Assembly (NCBI GenBank): GCA_030613705.1
Contig: JAUWLJ010000020.1
Location: 1-13,279 of the forward strand
Direction of reading: 5' to 3'
DNA length: 13,279 nt
Source: Chloroflexota bacterium
GTDB lineage: Bacteria; Chloroflexota; Anaerolineae; Anaerolineales; UBA4823
Shown here piece by piece: positions 1-6,725 of this stretch. The notes beneath the pieces were generated by a model. The model worked only from the letters and a program-made list of their open reading frames with translations. It did not search any database and was not told the DNA's origin. Made by a program: the position numbers and the translations under genes. Each line of letters begins with the position of its first letter. The first letter of the stretch is position 1.

Positions 1-107
1 AAAAGACCGGGATGTCCACGCCTACCTTCTTGGCAGCATCCACAACCAAGGTACCAGCTGGTACCTGGCCTTCTTTTCCATCGATCTAGACTTATCAATT
101 GACCCAT
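1..107 (-). CDS. nuoG: NADH-quinone oxidoreductase subunit G, N-terminus only, reading frame apparently disrupted
   Basis: Complex I subunit G carries the N-terminal [2Fe-2S] ferredoxin-like domain and further iron-sulfur clusters of the electron input arm. Only the first ~30 codons lie here; the rest is beyond the left edge. From base 85 down to 1 the minus strand reads IDGKEGQVPAGTLVVDAAKK and then VGVDIPVF, the typical first beta-strands and helix of this ferredoxin fold. The position just after nuoF fits. In that frame the codon before IDG is TAG (bases 88-86), with further stops upstream and no ATG, GTG or TTG between. An ATG at 107-105 reads MGQLISL in another frame and looks like the missing first strand. 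A gain of two bases or loss of one near 84-88 would join them. An unusual ATC start is the alternative. The family is clear; the start is unresolved. Confidence 0.8.
   Translation of the reverse strand, partial: MGQLISLDRWKRRPGTSWYLGCGCCQEGRRGHPGL
50..65. repeat. 16-base perfect palindrome inside nuoG
   Basis: GGTACCAGCTGGTACC equals its own reverse complement. It lies inside the nuoG coding sequence, over the codons for VPAGT, so it is most easily explained by codon choice. No regulatory role is claimed. Confidence 0.5.
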
Positions 108-192
108 ATTCGTTCCATCTTCCACGACAATAACATAGAGAGCGTTTTATTTTTTCAACCAGCTACATCTAGATCTCTATAAACCAACTAGT
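108..192 (-). other. nuoF-nuoG intergenic spacer with a 7-base inverted repeat
   Basis: This 85-base gap is the longest inside the otherwise tightly packed nuo cluster. It contains a perfect 7-base inverted repeat, ATAGAGA at 135-141 and TCTCTAT at 174-180, with 32 bases between. It also holds an A/T-rich run at about 145-155. I see no convincing promoter, ribosome binding site of normal strength or terminator. The weak purine stretch GGAAGATGGAA just before the ATG at 107 is the best ribosome-binding candidate for nuoG. Confidence 0.4.
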
Positions 193-1458
193 TCATTCTT
201 TGCTCGAAACACCGGTAACCTTCGCCTGAAAATCGGATTCAAACCGCTCGATTCCAGAAGTGACTGCTTCTATCGCGAACTCTCCCAGGGCACACAGACA
301 CGTTCCTTTAATCTGGAGAGCTACTTCATTAAGCAGTTCGACATCACTCCAGCCAGCCTCTCCCTTGTGGATACGATCAATAATATGCCGCATCCAAAAA
401 GTACCTTCCCGGCAAGGGGTGCACTTTCCGCAGGATTCGTGGCTGAAGAAATGCAATGTTTTATACAACACCCAATCAATGCTCACCGTGTCGTCAATCA
501 CAATCACAGATGCTGAACCCAGGGCACCCCCGACCTTGGGTACGCTCTCATAATCCATGGGAGTATCGAGCGCTTCTTCATTGGCAATAATCAATGAGGA
601 TGAAGCACCTGCAGCCATGATGGCTTTGATCTCCCTGCCATCTGGGATGCCACCTCCATGTTCAAATATCAGTTCACGGAAGGTGGTTCCCAAAGGAAGT
701 TCGTAGTTTCCGGGTTTGTTCACTCGCCCTGAAAGGCTGAAGATCTTGGGACCAGTGCTCTTTTCAGTGCCGATCGAGGTGTACCAATCCGCACCGCGGG
801 TGAGGATAAAAGGCACATTGGTCAGAGTTTCGACATTATTGACGACAGTCGGTTTACCAAAGAGCCCGTAAGAGGGTGGGAAAGGAGGGCGGAGACGGGG
901 TTGGCCCAGCTTTCCCTCCATAGATTCTAGCAGGGCTGTCTCCTCGCCACAAATATAAGCCCCCGCCCCGAGATGGGTAAAGATACGCAGGGAATAATCA
1001 GTGCCGAAGATCTTTTCACCCAGCAATCCATCCGCTTCGAGTTCTTTGATTTGCAGGTCTAGAGAAGCAGCGATCTGCCAAAATTCACCACGCAGGTATA
1101 TGTATGCTTCAGTGGCCTGGATCGCATAAGCAGTCAGAGCGATCCCCTCCAAGAACTGGAAGGGGTTTCCCTCCATGATCTCGCGGTCTTTAAAAGTTCC
1201 TGGTTCAGATTCATCCGCATTGGCGACAACATAATGCGGCCAATTCTCATTATCGATGAATGTCCATTTTAAGCCGGTCGGAAAACCCGCGCCGCCCCTG
1301 CCTCGCAAACCAGAGGCTTTCACTTCCTGGGTGACATCATACGGATTCATCGTCGTGACTGCATTCTGGAATGCTTCAAATCCGCCGTGCTGACGATATA
1401 CCTCGAGTTGATCCAAATCTGGTATTTGGCGATGACGAAGCAGGATAAACTCGCTCAT
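193..1458 (-). CDS. nuoF: NADH-quinone oxidoreductase subunit F (NADH- and FMN-binding)
   Basis: NuoF is the entry subunit of complex I. It binds NADH and FMN and passes electrons to a [4Fe-4S] cluster, on the cytoplasmic tip of the peripheral arm. The 421-residue product has the family's usual length. It shows the glycine-rich FMN/NADH motif RGRGGAGFPTGLKW (residues 52-65), NADESEPGTFKDRE (80-93), GAYICGEETALLESMEG (166-182) and PTVVNNVETL (203-212). The cluster motif SCGKCTPCREG (342-352) gives ligands C343, C346 and C349, with C389 in CALGEF as the fourth. The start codon overlaps the nuoE stop codon by four bases (ATGA at 1458-1455), which implies translational coupling and an equimolar NuoE-NuoF pair. 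Nothing looks broken. Confidence 0.97.
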   Translation of the reverse strand: MSEFILLRHRQIPDLDQLEVYRQHGGFEAFQNAVTTMNPYDVTQEVKASGLRGRGGAGFPTGLKWTFIDNENWPHYVVANADESEPGTFKDREIMEGNPFQFLEGIALTAYAIQATEAYIYLRGEFWQIAASLDLQIKELEADGLLGEKIFGTDYSLRIFTHLGAGAYICGEETALLESMEGKLGQPRLRPPFPPSYGLFGKPTVVNNVETLTNVPFILTRGADWYTSIGTEKSTGPKIFSLSGRVNKPGNYELPLGTTFRELIFEHGGGIPDGREIKAIMAAGASSSLIIANEEALDTPMDYESVPKVGGALGSASVIVIDDTVSIDWVLYKTLHFFSHESCGKCTPCREGTFWMRHIIDRIHKGEAGWSDVELLNEVALQIKGTCLCALGEFAIEAVTSGIERFESDFQAKVTGVSSKE

Positions 1459-1955
1459 TTAGATGCATCCTGTTTTCGTAACGTTTCTACCACTTCAAGA
1501 GCACTTCTCACAGTCTGATCTTCATAGTATGAGAGACCATCTGCTGATTGCACCTGGAACATTGGGGCTTTATCACACGCTGCTAAGCACATGACTGCTT
1601 CAACTGTCACTGATCCATCCTGGGTTGTACCCCCAATTTTTATTCCCAGGTTCTCGCACAATTTTTCTAAAAATTCATCCGCTCCCCGTAATGCGCACGG
1701 CAGATCATTGCAGACCTGAATACGAATTGTCCCTTCTGGTTGATCATAGTAAAGGGTATAAAAACCAACAATTGAAGCAACATCAGTTGAGGTGATGCCC
1801 AGGATTTTACCAATCTCAACCATATCGCCCTTAGTGACGTAACCTCCTTCACGTTGGGCTAGATAAAGCAATGGCATCACAGCCGATCGCTTTTGATCAA
1901 GGGGATACTTGGCTAGTATGATCTCAATTTCTGCAGCGTATTTTTCAGCTATCAT
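1455..1955 (-). CDS. nuoE: NADH-quinone oxidoreductase subunit E ([2Fe-2S] thioredoxin-like)
   Basis: NuoE is the 24 kDa-type subunit that carries the off-path [2Fe-2S] cluster N1a next to NuoF. The 166-residue protein matches the family length. It has an N-terminal helical bundle (about 1-70) with the conserved VGFYTLYYDQPEG segment (63-75), then a thioredoxin-like domain. Cluster ligands are visible as C82 and C87 (VCNDLPC) and C123 and C127 (CLAAC), the usual C-x4-C and C-x3-C pattern. The start at 1955 is supported by GAGGG a few bases upstream (TTTGAGGGAAC before ATG). It lies 18 bases after nuoD and overlaps nuoF by four bases, in one operon. Confidence 0.97.
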   Translation of the reverse strand: MIAEKYAAEIEIILAKYPLDQKRSAVMPLLYLAQREGGYVTKGDMVEIGKILGITSTDVASIVGFYTLYYDQPEGTIRIQVCNDLPCALRGADEFLEKLCENLGIKIGGTTQDGSVTVEAVMCLAACDKAPMFQVQSADGLSYYEDQTVRSALEVVETLRKQDASK

Positions 1956-1973
1956 GTTCCCTCAAATCGAGCT

Positions 1974-3203
1974 TCATCGATCAATGTCTCCTAAGACAAA
2001 GTCAGTTGTACCCATCAAGGCAACTAAATCTGCTACCAGGTGACCCCTCGCCAACTCCGGTAGAATCTGAAGGTTATCGAAGGAAGGTGTCCGCCAATGT
2101 ACCCGGAAAGGCTTGGGGCCGCCATCGCTCTCCAGATATACTCCCAACACACCTCTAGGAGATTCAGCCGCCACATACACGGATCCTTCGGGCATATCAA
2201 ATCCTTCCGTCCAAAGCTTGAAGTGGTGGATCACTGCCTCCATACTGGTCCCGAGCTCAGAGCGCGGTGGTGGAACGAATTTGCGGTTGTTGCTGCGCAC
2301 AGGCCCATATGGCAGCTTGTCTAGAGCCTGCTGAACAATGCGGAGCGATTGGCGCATCTCTTCCATGCGGACCTGGTAACGTGCATAGGTATCGCCAGCA
2401 GTTTGAGTAGGGACATCGAATTCATACTGCTCATAACCCATGTAAGGATCGGCTTTTCGTAAATCCTGCTCAACTCCAGTGGCGCGCAAGAGTGGACCGG
2501 TCACACCCCAGTGGATCGCATCCTCTGCCTTGAGAATACCGATGTCTCTGGTGCGTTCGATGAATATCGGATTCTCCTTCAACATGGCCTCATATTCCTC
2601 AATCCGTTGGGGAAAGATCTTGATAAACTCACGAACTGCATTCTCAAATTCTACTGGGACATCCCGCCAAAGCCCTCCCGGGCGGAAATAAGTGGTCATC
2701 ATGCGCTGACCTGAGACCATTTCATAGATATCCAGGATCAGCTCCCGTTCTCGGAAGGTGTACCAAAAGAGAGAGATCGCCGCCAGGTCCAGGGTATGAG
2801 TCCCAAGCCAGACCAAATGTGAGGCGATCCGCTGCAGCTCGGTAAGTATGACCCGGATGGCTTGGGCGCGTACCGGGACATCCAAATCTGCCAGCTTTTC
2901 GATCGCCATGCAATACACCAAATTGTTACCCAGATTGTTGAGGTAATCCAGGCGGTCGGTCATCACAGCTGCCTTCTCATAGGATTTGGCTTCCATGTTC
3001 TTCTCTATCCCCGTATGCAGGAAACCAATGTCGGGGAAACAATTTACAACGATCTCGCCATCCAATTCAAGCAGCAAACGCAAGACACCGTGTGTGCTGG
3101 GATGCTGTGGGCCCATATTCAGGAGCATGGTCTCACCCTGAATGGCCCTTTCAGAGACTAAATGTCGTAATTCGTTGAAGGCATATTCCGATTGATCTAA
3201 CAT
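1974..3203 (-). CDS. nuoD: NADH-quinone oxidoreductase subunit D (49 kDa type, quinone site)
   Basis: NuoD forms, with NuoB, the quinone-binding cavity of complex I near cluster N2. It is a descendant of the NiFe-hydrogenase large subunit. The 409 residues contain NMGPQHPSTHGVLRLLLELDG (29-49) and GFLHTGIEKNMEAKSY (60-75). The quinone-contacting residues H38 and Y87 are present and have the same separation as in the Thermus homologue. The C-terminus ends with LGDIDR, the typical family ending. The N-terminus runs about 28 residues before the GPQHP motif, which is normal. The start is nine bases after the nuoC stop, so the genes are probably translationally coupled. No missing key residue was noticed. 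Confidence 0.97.
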   Translation of the reverse strand: MLDQSEYAFNELRHLVSERAIQGETMLLNMGPQHPSTHGVLRLLLELDGEIVVNCFPDIGFLHTGIEKNMEAKSYEKAAVMTDRLDYLNNLGNNLVYCMAIEKLADLDVPVRAQAIRVILTELQRIASHLVWLGTHTLDLAAISLFWYTFRERELILDIYEMVSGQRMMTTYFRPGGLWRDVPVEFENAVREFIKIFPQRIEEYEAMLKENPIFIERTRDIGILKAEDAIHWGVTGPLLRATGVEQDLRKADPYMGYEQYEFDVPTQTAGDTYARYQVRMEEMRQSLRIVQQALDKLPYGPVRSNNRKFVPPPRSELGTSMEAVIHHFKLWTEGFDMPEGSVYVAAESPRGVLGVYLESDGGPKPFRVHWRTPSFDNLQILPELARGHLVADLVALMGTTDFVLGDIDR

Positions 3204-3212
3204 GATTATGTC

Positions 3213-3725
3213 TCACTCTTCGGCATACGGCTTATCCCGGTCAATTTCTTCAGCATTGAAAGTAAATTGAACCTCTTCATAACCCAGAGGATAATCTTTA
3301 CGCAGCGGATGTCCTTGCCAATCATGAGGCATGAGTATGCGGCGTAAGTTCGGATGACCCTCAAAACGAATACCGAACATATCCCAGATTTCTCGCTCGC
3401 GCCAGTTTGCGTTTGCGAATAAACCCACCAAGGTTGGCAAGCCAGGCGAAACACCGGAGACAGGTACTCGTAAGCCAATCCGAATGTGTTTTTCAATGGA
3501 GTACAGTTGATAAATCACGTGAAAGCGCGGCTCCTGCCGAGGCCAATAATCAACAGCTGTTTCGACTTCCAGAAAATTAAATCCGAATTCGTCGCGCAGT
3601 GTTTGGCAAACCTCAATGATATCCTCAGCGGAGACGATCAAATTGGTTTGTCCTCGGGATTCTCGAAGTTCCACGCTATATCGCTCTACCAAGGCTGAAG
3701 CAGTTTTTTCTAGTTCTTTATTCAT
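3213..3725 (-). CDS. nuoC: NADH-quinone oxidoreductase subunit C (30 kDa type)
   Basis: NuoC is a structural subunit of the complex I peripheral arm, with no cofactor. It packs against NuoD and helps carry the arm above the membrane. The 170-residue product has the family signature at residues 110-146: ERE, then DMFGIRFEGHPNLRRILMP, then DWQGHPLRKDYPL. It is a stand-alone NuoC, not the NuoCD fusion found in Escherichia coli. The ATG at 3725 is preceded only by a weak GGG stretch. It lies 26 bases after nuoB and nine bases before nuoD. Confidence 0.96.
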   Translation of the reverse strand: MNKELEKTASALVERYSVELRESRGQTNLIVSAEDIIEVCQTLRDEFGFNFLEVETAVDYWPRQEPRFHVIYQLYSIEKHIRIGLRVPVSGVSPGLPTLVGLFANANWREREIWDMFGIRFEGHPNLRRILMPHDWQGHPLRKDYPLGYEEVQFTFNAEEIDRDKPYAEE

Positions 3726-3751
3726 AGCAACCCAACGATATTCATGACGAA

Positions 3752-4234
3752 CTAAGCCCAGGTTTTCAGGGTTTCGCCGCGCACTTTATCATGTAAAGTC
3801 AATATGCCATGGATAAGCGCTTCTGGTCTCGGGGGACAACCAGCGACATATACATCCACAGGCATGATTTCATCCACACCTTGCACGATGGCATAATTAT
3901 TAAAGATACCGCCGCAGGAGGCGCAATCACCCATGGCTACAACCCACTTTGGGTCAGGCATCTGATCGTAAAGCAGGCGTAAGACCGGCGCCATCTTGCG
4001 AGTAACCCGACCAGAGATGATCATCAGATCTGATTGGCGCGGCGTAGCGCGCATCAACTCCATCCCAAAGCGGCTCATATCATGCTTTGCGGCCTGGCCA
4101 GCCATCATTTCAATGGCACAGCAAGCTATCCCGAACAACATCGGCCACATAGCATAAGTTCGTGCCCAATTGACCGCTTGCTCCAGGCGTATAGTTACCG
4201 CACCCAGATCCCCGGCTTTCTGTTCTATTCCCAT
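3752..4234 (-). CDS. nuoB: NADH-quinone oxidoreductase subunit B (cluster N2, 20 kDa type)
   Basis: NuoB binds cluster N2, the last iron-sulfur cluster, which reduces quinone. With the start at 4234 the protein has 160 residues. Ligands are C38 and C39 (IACCAIEMM), C104 (GDCASCGG) and C133 (AGCPPRPEA). The spacings of 65 and 29 residues match known NuoB/Nqo6 proteins. The frame stays open upstream to 4345, but those extra 37 residues do not resemble NuoB and overlap nuoA. The start at 4234 has a strong ribosome binding site, AAAGGAG, seven bases upstream at 4242-4248. The start overlaps the end of nuoA by ten bases, so translation is probably coupled. Confidence 0.97.
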   Translation of the reverse strand: MGIEQKAGDLGAVTIRLEQAVNWARTYAMWPMLFGIACCAIEMMAGQAAKHDMSRFGMELMRATPRQSDLMIISGRVTRKMAPVLRLLYDQMPDPKWVVAMGDCASCGGIFNNYAIVQGVDEIMPVDVYVAGCPPRPEALIHGILTLHDKVRGETLKTWA

Positions 4235-4581
4235 TCTAATGCTCCTTTCTTCCAAGCATAAACATATCCAACCAATAAAATAACAATGAAGATGAGCATT
4301 TCGATTAAACCAAATAAACCCAGCTGGCGGAAAGCTACCGCCCAAGGGTAGAAGAAAACAACCTCGATATCAAAAAGGATGAACAACACTGCCACCAGGT
4401 AAAATCTCACTGGAAGACGGCGAGTACCTGGTCCGATCGGAGTCATACCCGATTCATAAGTTTGTGACTTACGTTTTGTAGGTCGACGAGGTCCGAATGC
4501 ATGCCCAAGCAATACAACAAGCCCCGCCAGCAGTATGGCGAGAATGAATAAAATAGCAAGAGGTAAATAATCGTAAAGCAT
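4225..4581 (-). CDS. nuoA: NADH-quinone oxidoreductase subunit A
   Basis: NuoA is a small membrane subunit at the junction of the membrane and peripheral arms of complex I, close to the quinone channel. The 118 residues from the ATG at 4581 form three membrane segments (about 5-27, 59-80 and 88-110). The conserved loop carries YESGM (42-46), and the acidic pair D71 and E73 sits in [16 protein letters not shown] four codons upstream (4593) is in frame but has no better ribosome binding site, so ATG is preferred. Neither start has a clear Shine-Dalgarno sequence. It is the first gene of the nuo operon, follows a structured ~125-base leader, and its end overlaps the nuoB start. Confidence 0.94.
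   Translation of the reverse strand: MLYDYLPLAILFILAILLAGLVVLLGHAFGPRRPTKRKSQTYESGMTPIGPGTRRLPVRFYLVAVLFILFDIEVVFFYPWAVAFRQLGLFGLIEMLIFIVILLVGYVYAWKKGALEWE
4242..4248 (-). promoter_or_regulatory. Ribosome binding site of nuoB (decides the start)
   Basis: AAAGGAG on the minus strand lies seven bases before the ATG at 4234. It is inside the nuoA coding region and is the strongest argument for the internal start rather than the longer open frame reaching 4345. Confidence 0.85.
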
Positions 4582-4605
4582 AAGACAGCCCAAGTTATTT
4601 AAAAT

Positions 4606-4695
4606 AGTAAGGGGTGGATGAACTCCCCAAACTATCCGGGTGCCCTATTATCGTTCAGGGCCGATAATTTTAAGGAACCTCACACCACCCCTACT
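4606..4695 (-). promoter_or_regulatory. Structured 5' leader of the nuo operon (unidentified)
   Basis: On the minus-strand transcript, AGTAGGGGTGG (4695-4685) can pair with CCACCCCTTACT (4617-4606), an 11-base-pair stem with a single bulged base. It closes a loop of 67 bases. Inside lies a second perfect hairpin, ATTATCG with CGATAAT (4668-4662 and 4653-4647). The stem begins about 12 bases after the predicted transcription start and ends about 25 bases before nuoA. No run of U follows it, so it does not look like an intrinsic terminator. I cannot match it to a known riboswitch class. It could be an RNA switch, an mRNA-stabilising leader, or a chance structure. Confidence 0.45.
4642..4668. 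repeat. Interleaved inverted repeats in the nuo leader
   Basis: The plus strand reads GCCCT-ATTATCG-TTC-AGGGC-CGATAAT. The first and third blocks are mutual reverse complements (five bases), as are the second and fourth (seven bases). The ATTATCG/CGATAAT pair forms a 22-base dyad with an eight-base centre, the size of a dimeric repressor operator. As RNA the two pairings compete, because no linker bases remain to let both form. The site lies about 50 bases downstream of the predicted nuo transcription start. Confidence 0.5.
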
Positions 4696-4713
4696 CTCTC
4701 AAAAAACTTCCCT

Positions 4714-4742
4714 ATCTTATCACATGCTTAAGTAGGTGTCAA
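4714..4742 (-). promoter_or_regulatory. Predicted sigma-70 type promoter of the nuo operon
   Basis: The minus strand carries TTGACA (4742-4737), a 17-base spacer and TAAGAT (4719-4714). The -35 box is a perfect consensus and the spacer is ideal; the -10 box matches at four of six positions. Transcription would start near 4707, giving a leader of about 125 bases before nuoA. The -35 box begins three bases after the stop codon of the upstream membrane protein gene, and no terminator separates the two units. Confidence 0.7.
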
Positions 4743-4745
4743 ATT

Positions 4746-6725
4746 TCACAATTGATGCCAGCAAGCATCCTTCATTTGCATAATTATATCCTCAATCCGG
4801 TATAAATACACACCATCATTTTCATAAATCAGCTCAATACCTAAACAATCATCGAAGTGGTTTGGGCGGATCGTACCCTTAGATTGAGTGAGATAAACAT
4901 GAGTCATTCTTTCTTCGTGAACCAGATCCCAGAATTCAGGTGTACAGCCTTCAATCTGACTGACCTTTGCGGCAGATATATTCACCTGCTCAACGTATGC
5001 GCCATCTCCCATCCCAGAGAGAACATTGGGAAGTGAAGTCATCCTGCCTGTCAACGGTGTGATCCACCAGCCCCCATCCACACCACGGTAGCTCCCGTAC
5101 TGCCAGTGGGTAACATTGATCAAGAATCGAGCTTCTTGCGGGAGATTGCTTTCGATCCAATCGATCGCCTCCAGGTCTGCTTTCGTCGCCAGAACCGTCA
5201 CAGAGTTAATCACTGAACGAGTTCCCCAGACTCCCCACACAATCAGTGTCCCGAAAATGATCAAAACTGAGATTGTTTTCAAGGAGGAAAATCTTTCTAT
5301 GGGAGACCAATCAGTTGCACTGATGAACAACTCTGCTACCATCATTGCAGTTGGCAAAAATAAAACGATGACTGCATGATCTGGTCTGAAAGGGGCGACA
5401 TAAACACCCACCGGCAAACTGATAATACCGAGGATGATAGTCCATATCCCAAATGTGCGGGTACGTTGACGGAACAAGGATATGATCAACCCCGGCAGGG
5501 CTATAAACAATAGTGCGTGATTGCGATCCGGTCCCAGCAAACGCCAAAGGTATCTCAAATACTCTGGAAAATATAATCTGTCCACCGCTTCAATTGTCGG
5601 CTGGATGGCACCAACCTTGACCCCTTCTTGGGCGTATCCCCACATACGGTAAAGCCAAGGACCCGCTAATAAGAACCCAGCAATGGATGCAAGGAGCAAT
5701 GGCAGCCAGATTTTCCACCCAGAATATCGCTTATGTTTAATATCTCCGAACACAGCCTGAGCACCAAGGATGATAAGAAACAACGCGAATAATACTGCAG
5801 CATAATAATGGGCTAAAAGTAAACCTGCAGTAATCACACTGAAGGTGATCACCCGGGAAAATTTGGCTCCTTTGTTGATGATATCCAGCGCAAGCGCCAT
5901 CGCTAGTGGCAGCAATAACATCCCAGTTAATAAGGTATATCGCCCCCAGGTGACATAATACGCAGGCATTTGGGTCACAAAAGCGACCAGCATTGCACTT
6001 AATGCTGCCCGACGCCAATCTCCCCATAAAGCCTTTCCTAAACGATATACCGCCAGAGCGATCGCAGCGTTGAGAGCCTGTCCAAGGTACAGCACCGAAT
6101 CTTGAGGGCTCATTCGGGCAATAAAGGAGTAAACTGTAGCCAGGGTATGAAATGCATAATGGTAGTAAAACGGCACTGGCATATAAGGCTCGAACGTGTC
6201 TGGTAACCCTCCATTTTCCAGGATCAAACCCACAATCTGCACATGGTGGATAGAATCTACCCACAGCGGCAAGATCACATCACGAATTTGATAGAAACGC
6301 CATATTAGTACAGAAAAGAAGACCAGCGCCAAAATAAGGAAACGCAGTTTGTCTTGCCAGCGAGAGAGCCAGTTGTCGGTCGTGTCAATTATGGCTTCTT
6401 TCAAAGGATGGTTGTCGTTTGAATGACTGGCAGTCTCCGCTCCCGGTTTGCTTTCTCTCCACCAATGTCTCAACGCCCAAATTGCCGGTGGAACCAACAA
6501 TAAGTAGAAGACGACCATGGCAATAGATGATACCTGCCAGCCAATGATGTAAGCCAATAACGCTAATAATGCAGTGATCGAAATACTCAGCCCAATCGCT
6601 TCTGCCATGCGCTCAAAAGTATCTTGTTCAGGATCCCGAAATAATGCCTGCCAGGCCAAGCCTGGCAGGAAAAGCACTATCAGCCCAGCGAACAGGGCCC
6701 AGGTTGTAGTGATGATAGGGGTCAT
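4746..6725 (-). CDS. Polytopic membrane protein, GT-C glycosyltransferase-like
   Basis: I do not recognise a named gene. The 659-residue product has many hydrophobic segments. Two lie at about 5-27 and 45-85, then comes a hydrophilic linker (about 90-125), then further segments from about 128 to 500. The soluble C-terminal region is about 510-659. An acidic and histidine-bearing loop after the third hydrophobic block (LPLWVDSIHHVQIVG, 152-166) and the aromatic PVPFYYHYAFH (183-193) recall the first outer loop of GT-C enzymes that use lipid-linked sugars, where an Asp is catalytic. D157 is the candidate. The C-terminal part (ADLEAIDWIESNLPQEARFL, 516-535) resembles the outer domain often found in such proteins. 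Its ATG directly abuts the TAA of rpoD, so translation is probably coupled. Substrate and activity are unknown; a non-enzymatic membrane protein is possible. Confidence 0.7.
   Translation of the reverse strand: MTPIITTTWALFAGLIVLFLPGLAWQALFRDPEQDTFERMAEAIGLSISITALLALLAYIIGWQVSSIAMVVFYLLLVPPAIWALRHWWRESKPGAETASHSNDNHPLKEAIIDTTDNWLSRWQDKLRFLILALVFFSVLIWRFYQIRDVILPLWVDSIHHVQIVGLILENGGLPDTFEPYMPVPFYYHYAFHTLATVYSFIARMSPQDSVLYLGQALNAAIALAVYRLGKALWGDWRRAALSAMLVAFVTQMPAYYVTWGRYTLLTGMLLLPLAMALALDIINKGAKFSRVITFSVITAGLLLAHYYAAVLFALFLIILGAQAVFGDIKHKRYSGWKIWLPLLLASIAGFLLAGPWLYRMWGYAQEGVKVGAIQPTIEAVDRLYFPEYLRYLWRLLGPDRNHALLFIALPGLIISLFRQRTRTFGIWTIILGIISLPVGVYVAPFRPDHAVIVLFLPTAMMVAELFISATDWSPIERFSSLKTISVLIIFGTLIVWGVWGTRSVINSVTVLATKADLEAIDWIESNLPQEARFLINVTHWQYGSYRGVDGGWWITPLTGRMTSLPNVLSGMGDGAYVEQVNISAAKVSQIEGCTPEFWDLVHEERMTHVYLTQSKGTIRPNHFDDCLGIELIYENDGVYLYRIEDIIMQMKDACWHQL

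Noticed and set aside
4235..4345. Upstream extension of nuoB giving a 197-residue protein
   Set aside because: The extra 37 residues have no NuoB character and overlap nuoA. The ATG at 4234 has a strong AAAGGAG at proper spacing and gives the normal length.
4642..4668. Interpretation of the interleaved repeats as an H-type RNA pseudoknot
   Set aside because: No loop bases separate the blocks where a pseudoknot needs to cross the grooves, so both stems cannot form fully together.
5737..6264. 175-codon minus-strand open frame rich in Cys
   Set aside because: It lies wholly inside the membrane protein gene in another frame; its composition fits a frame-shadow of hydrophobic codons.
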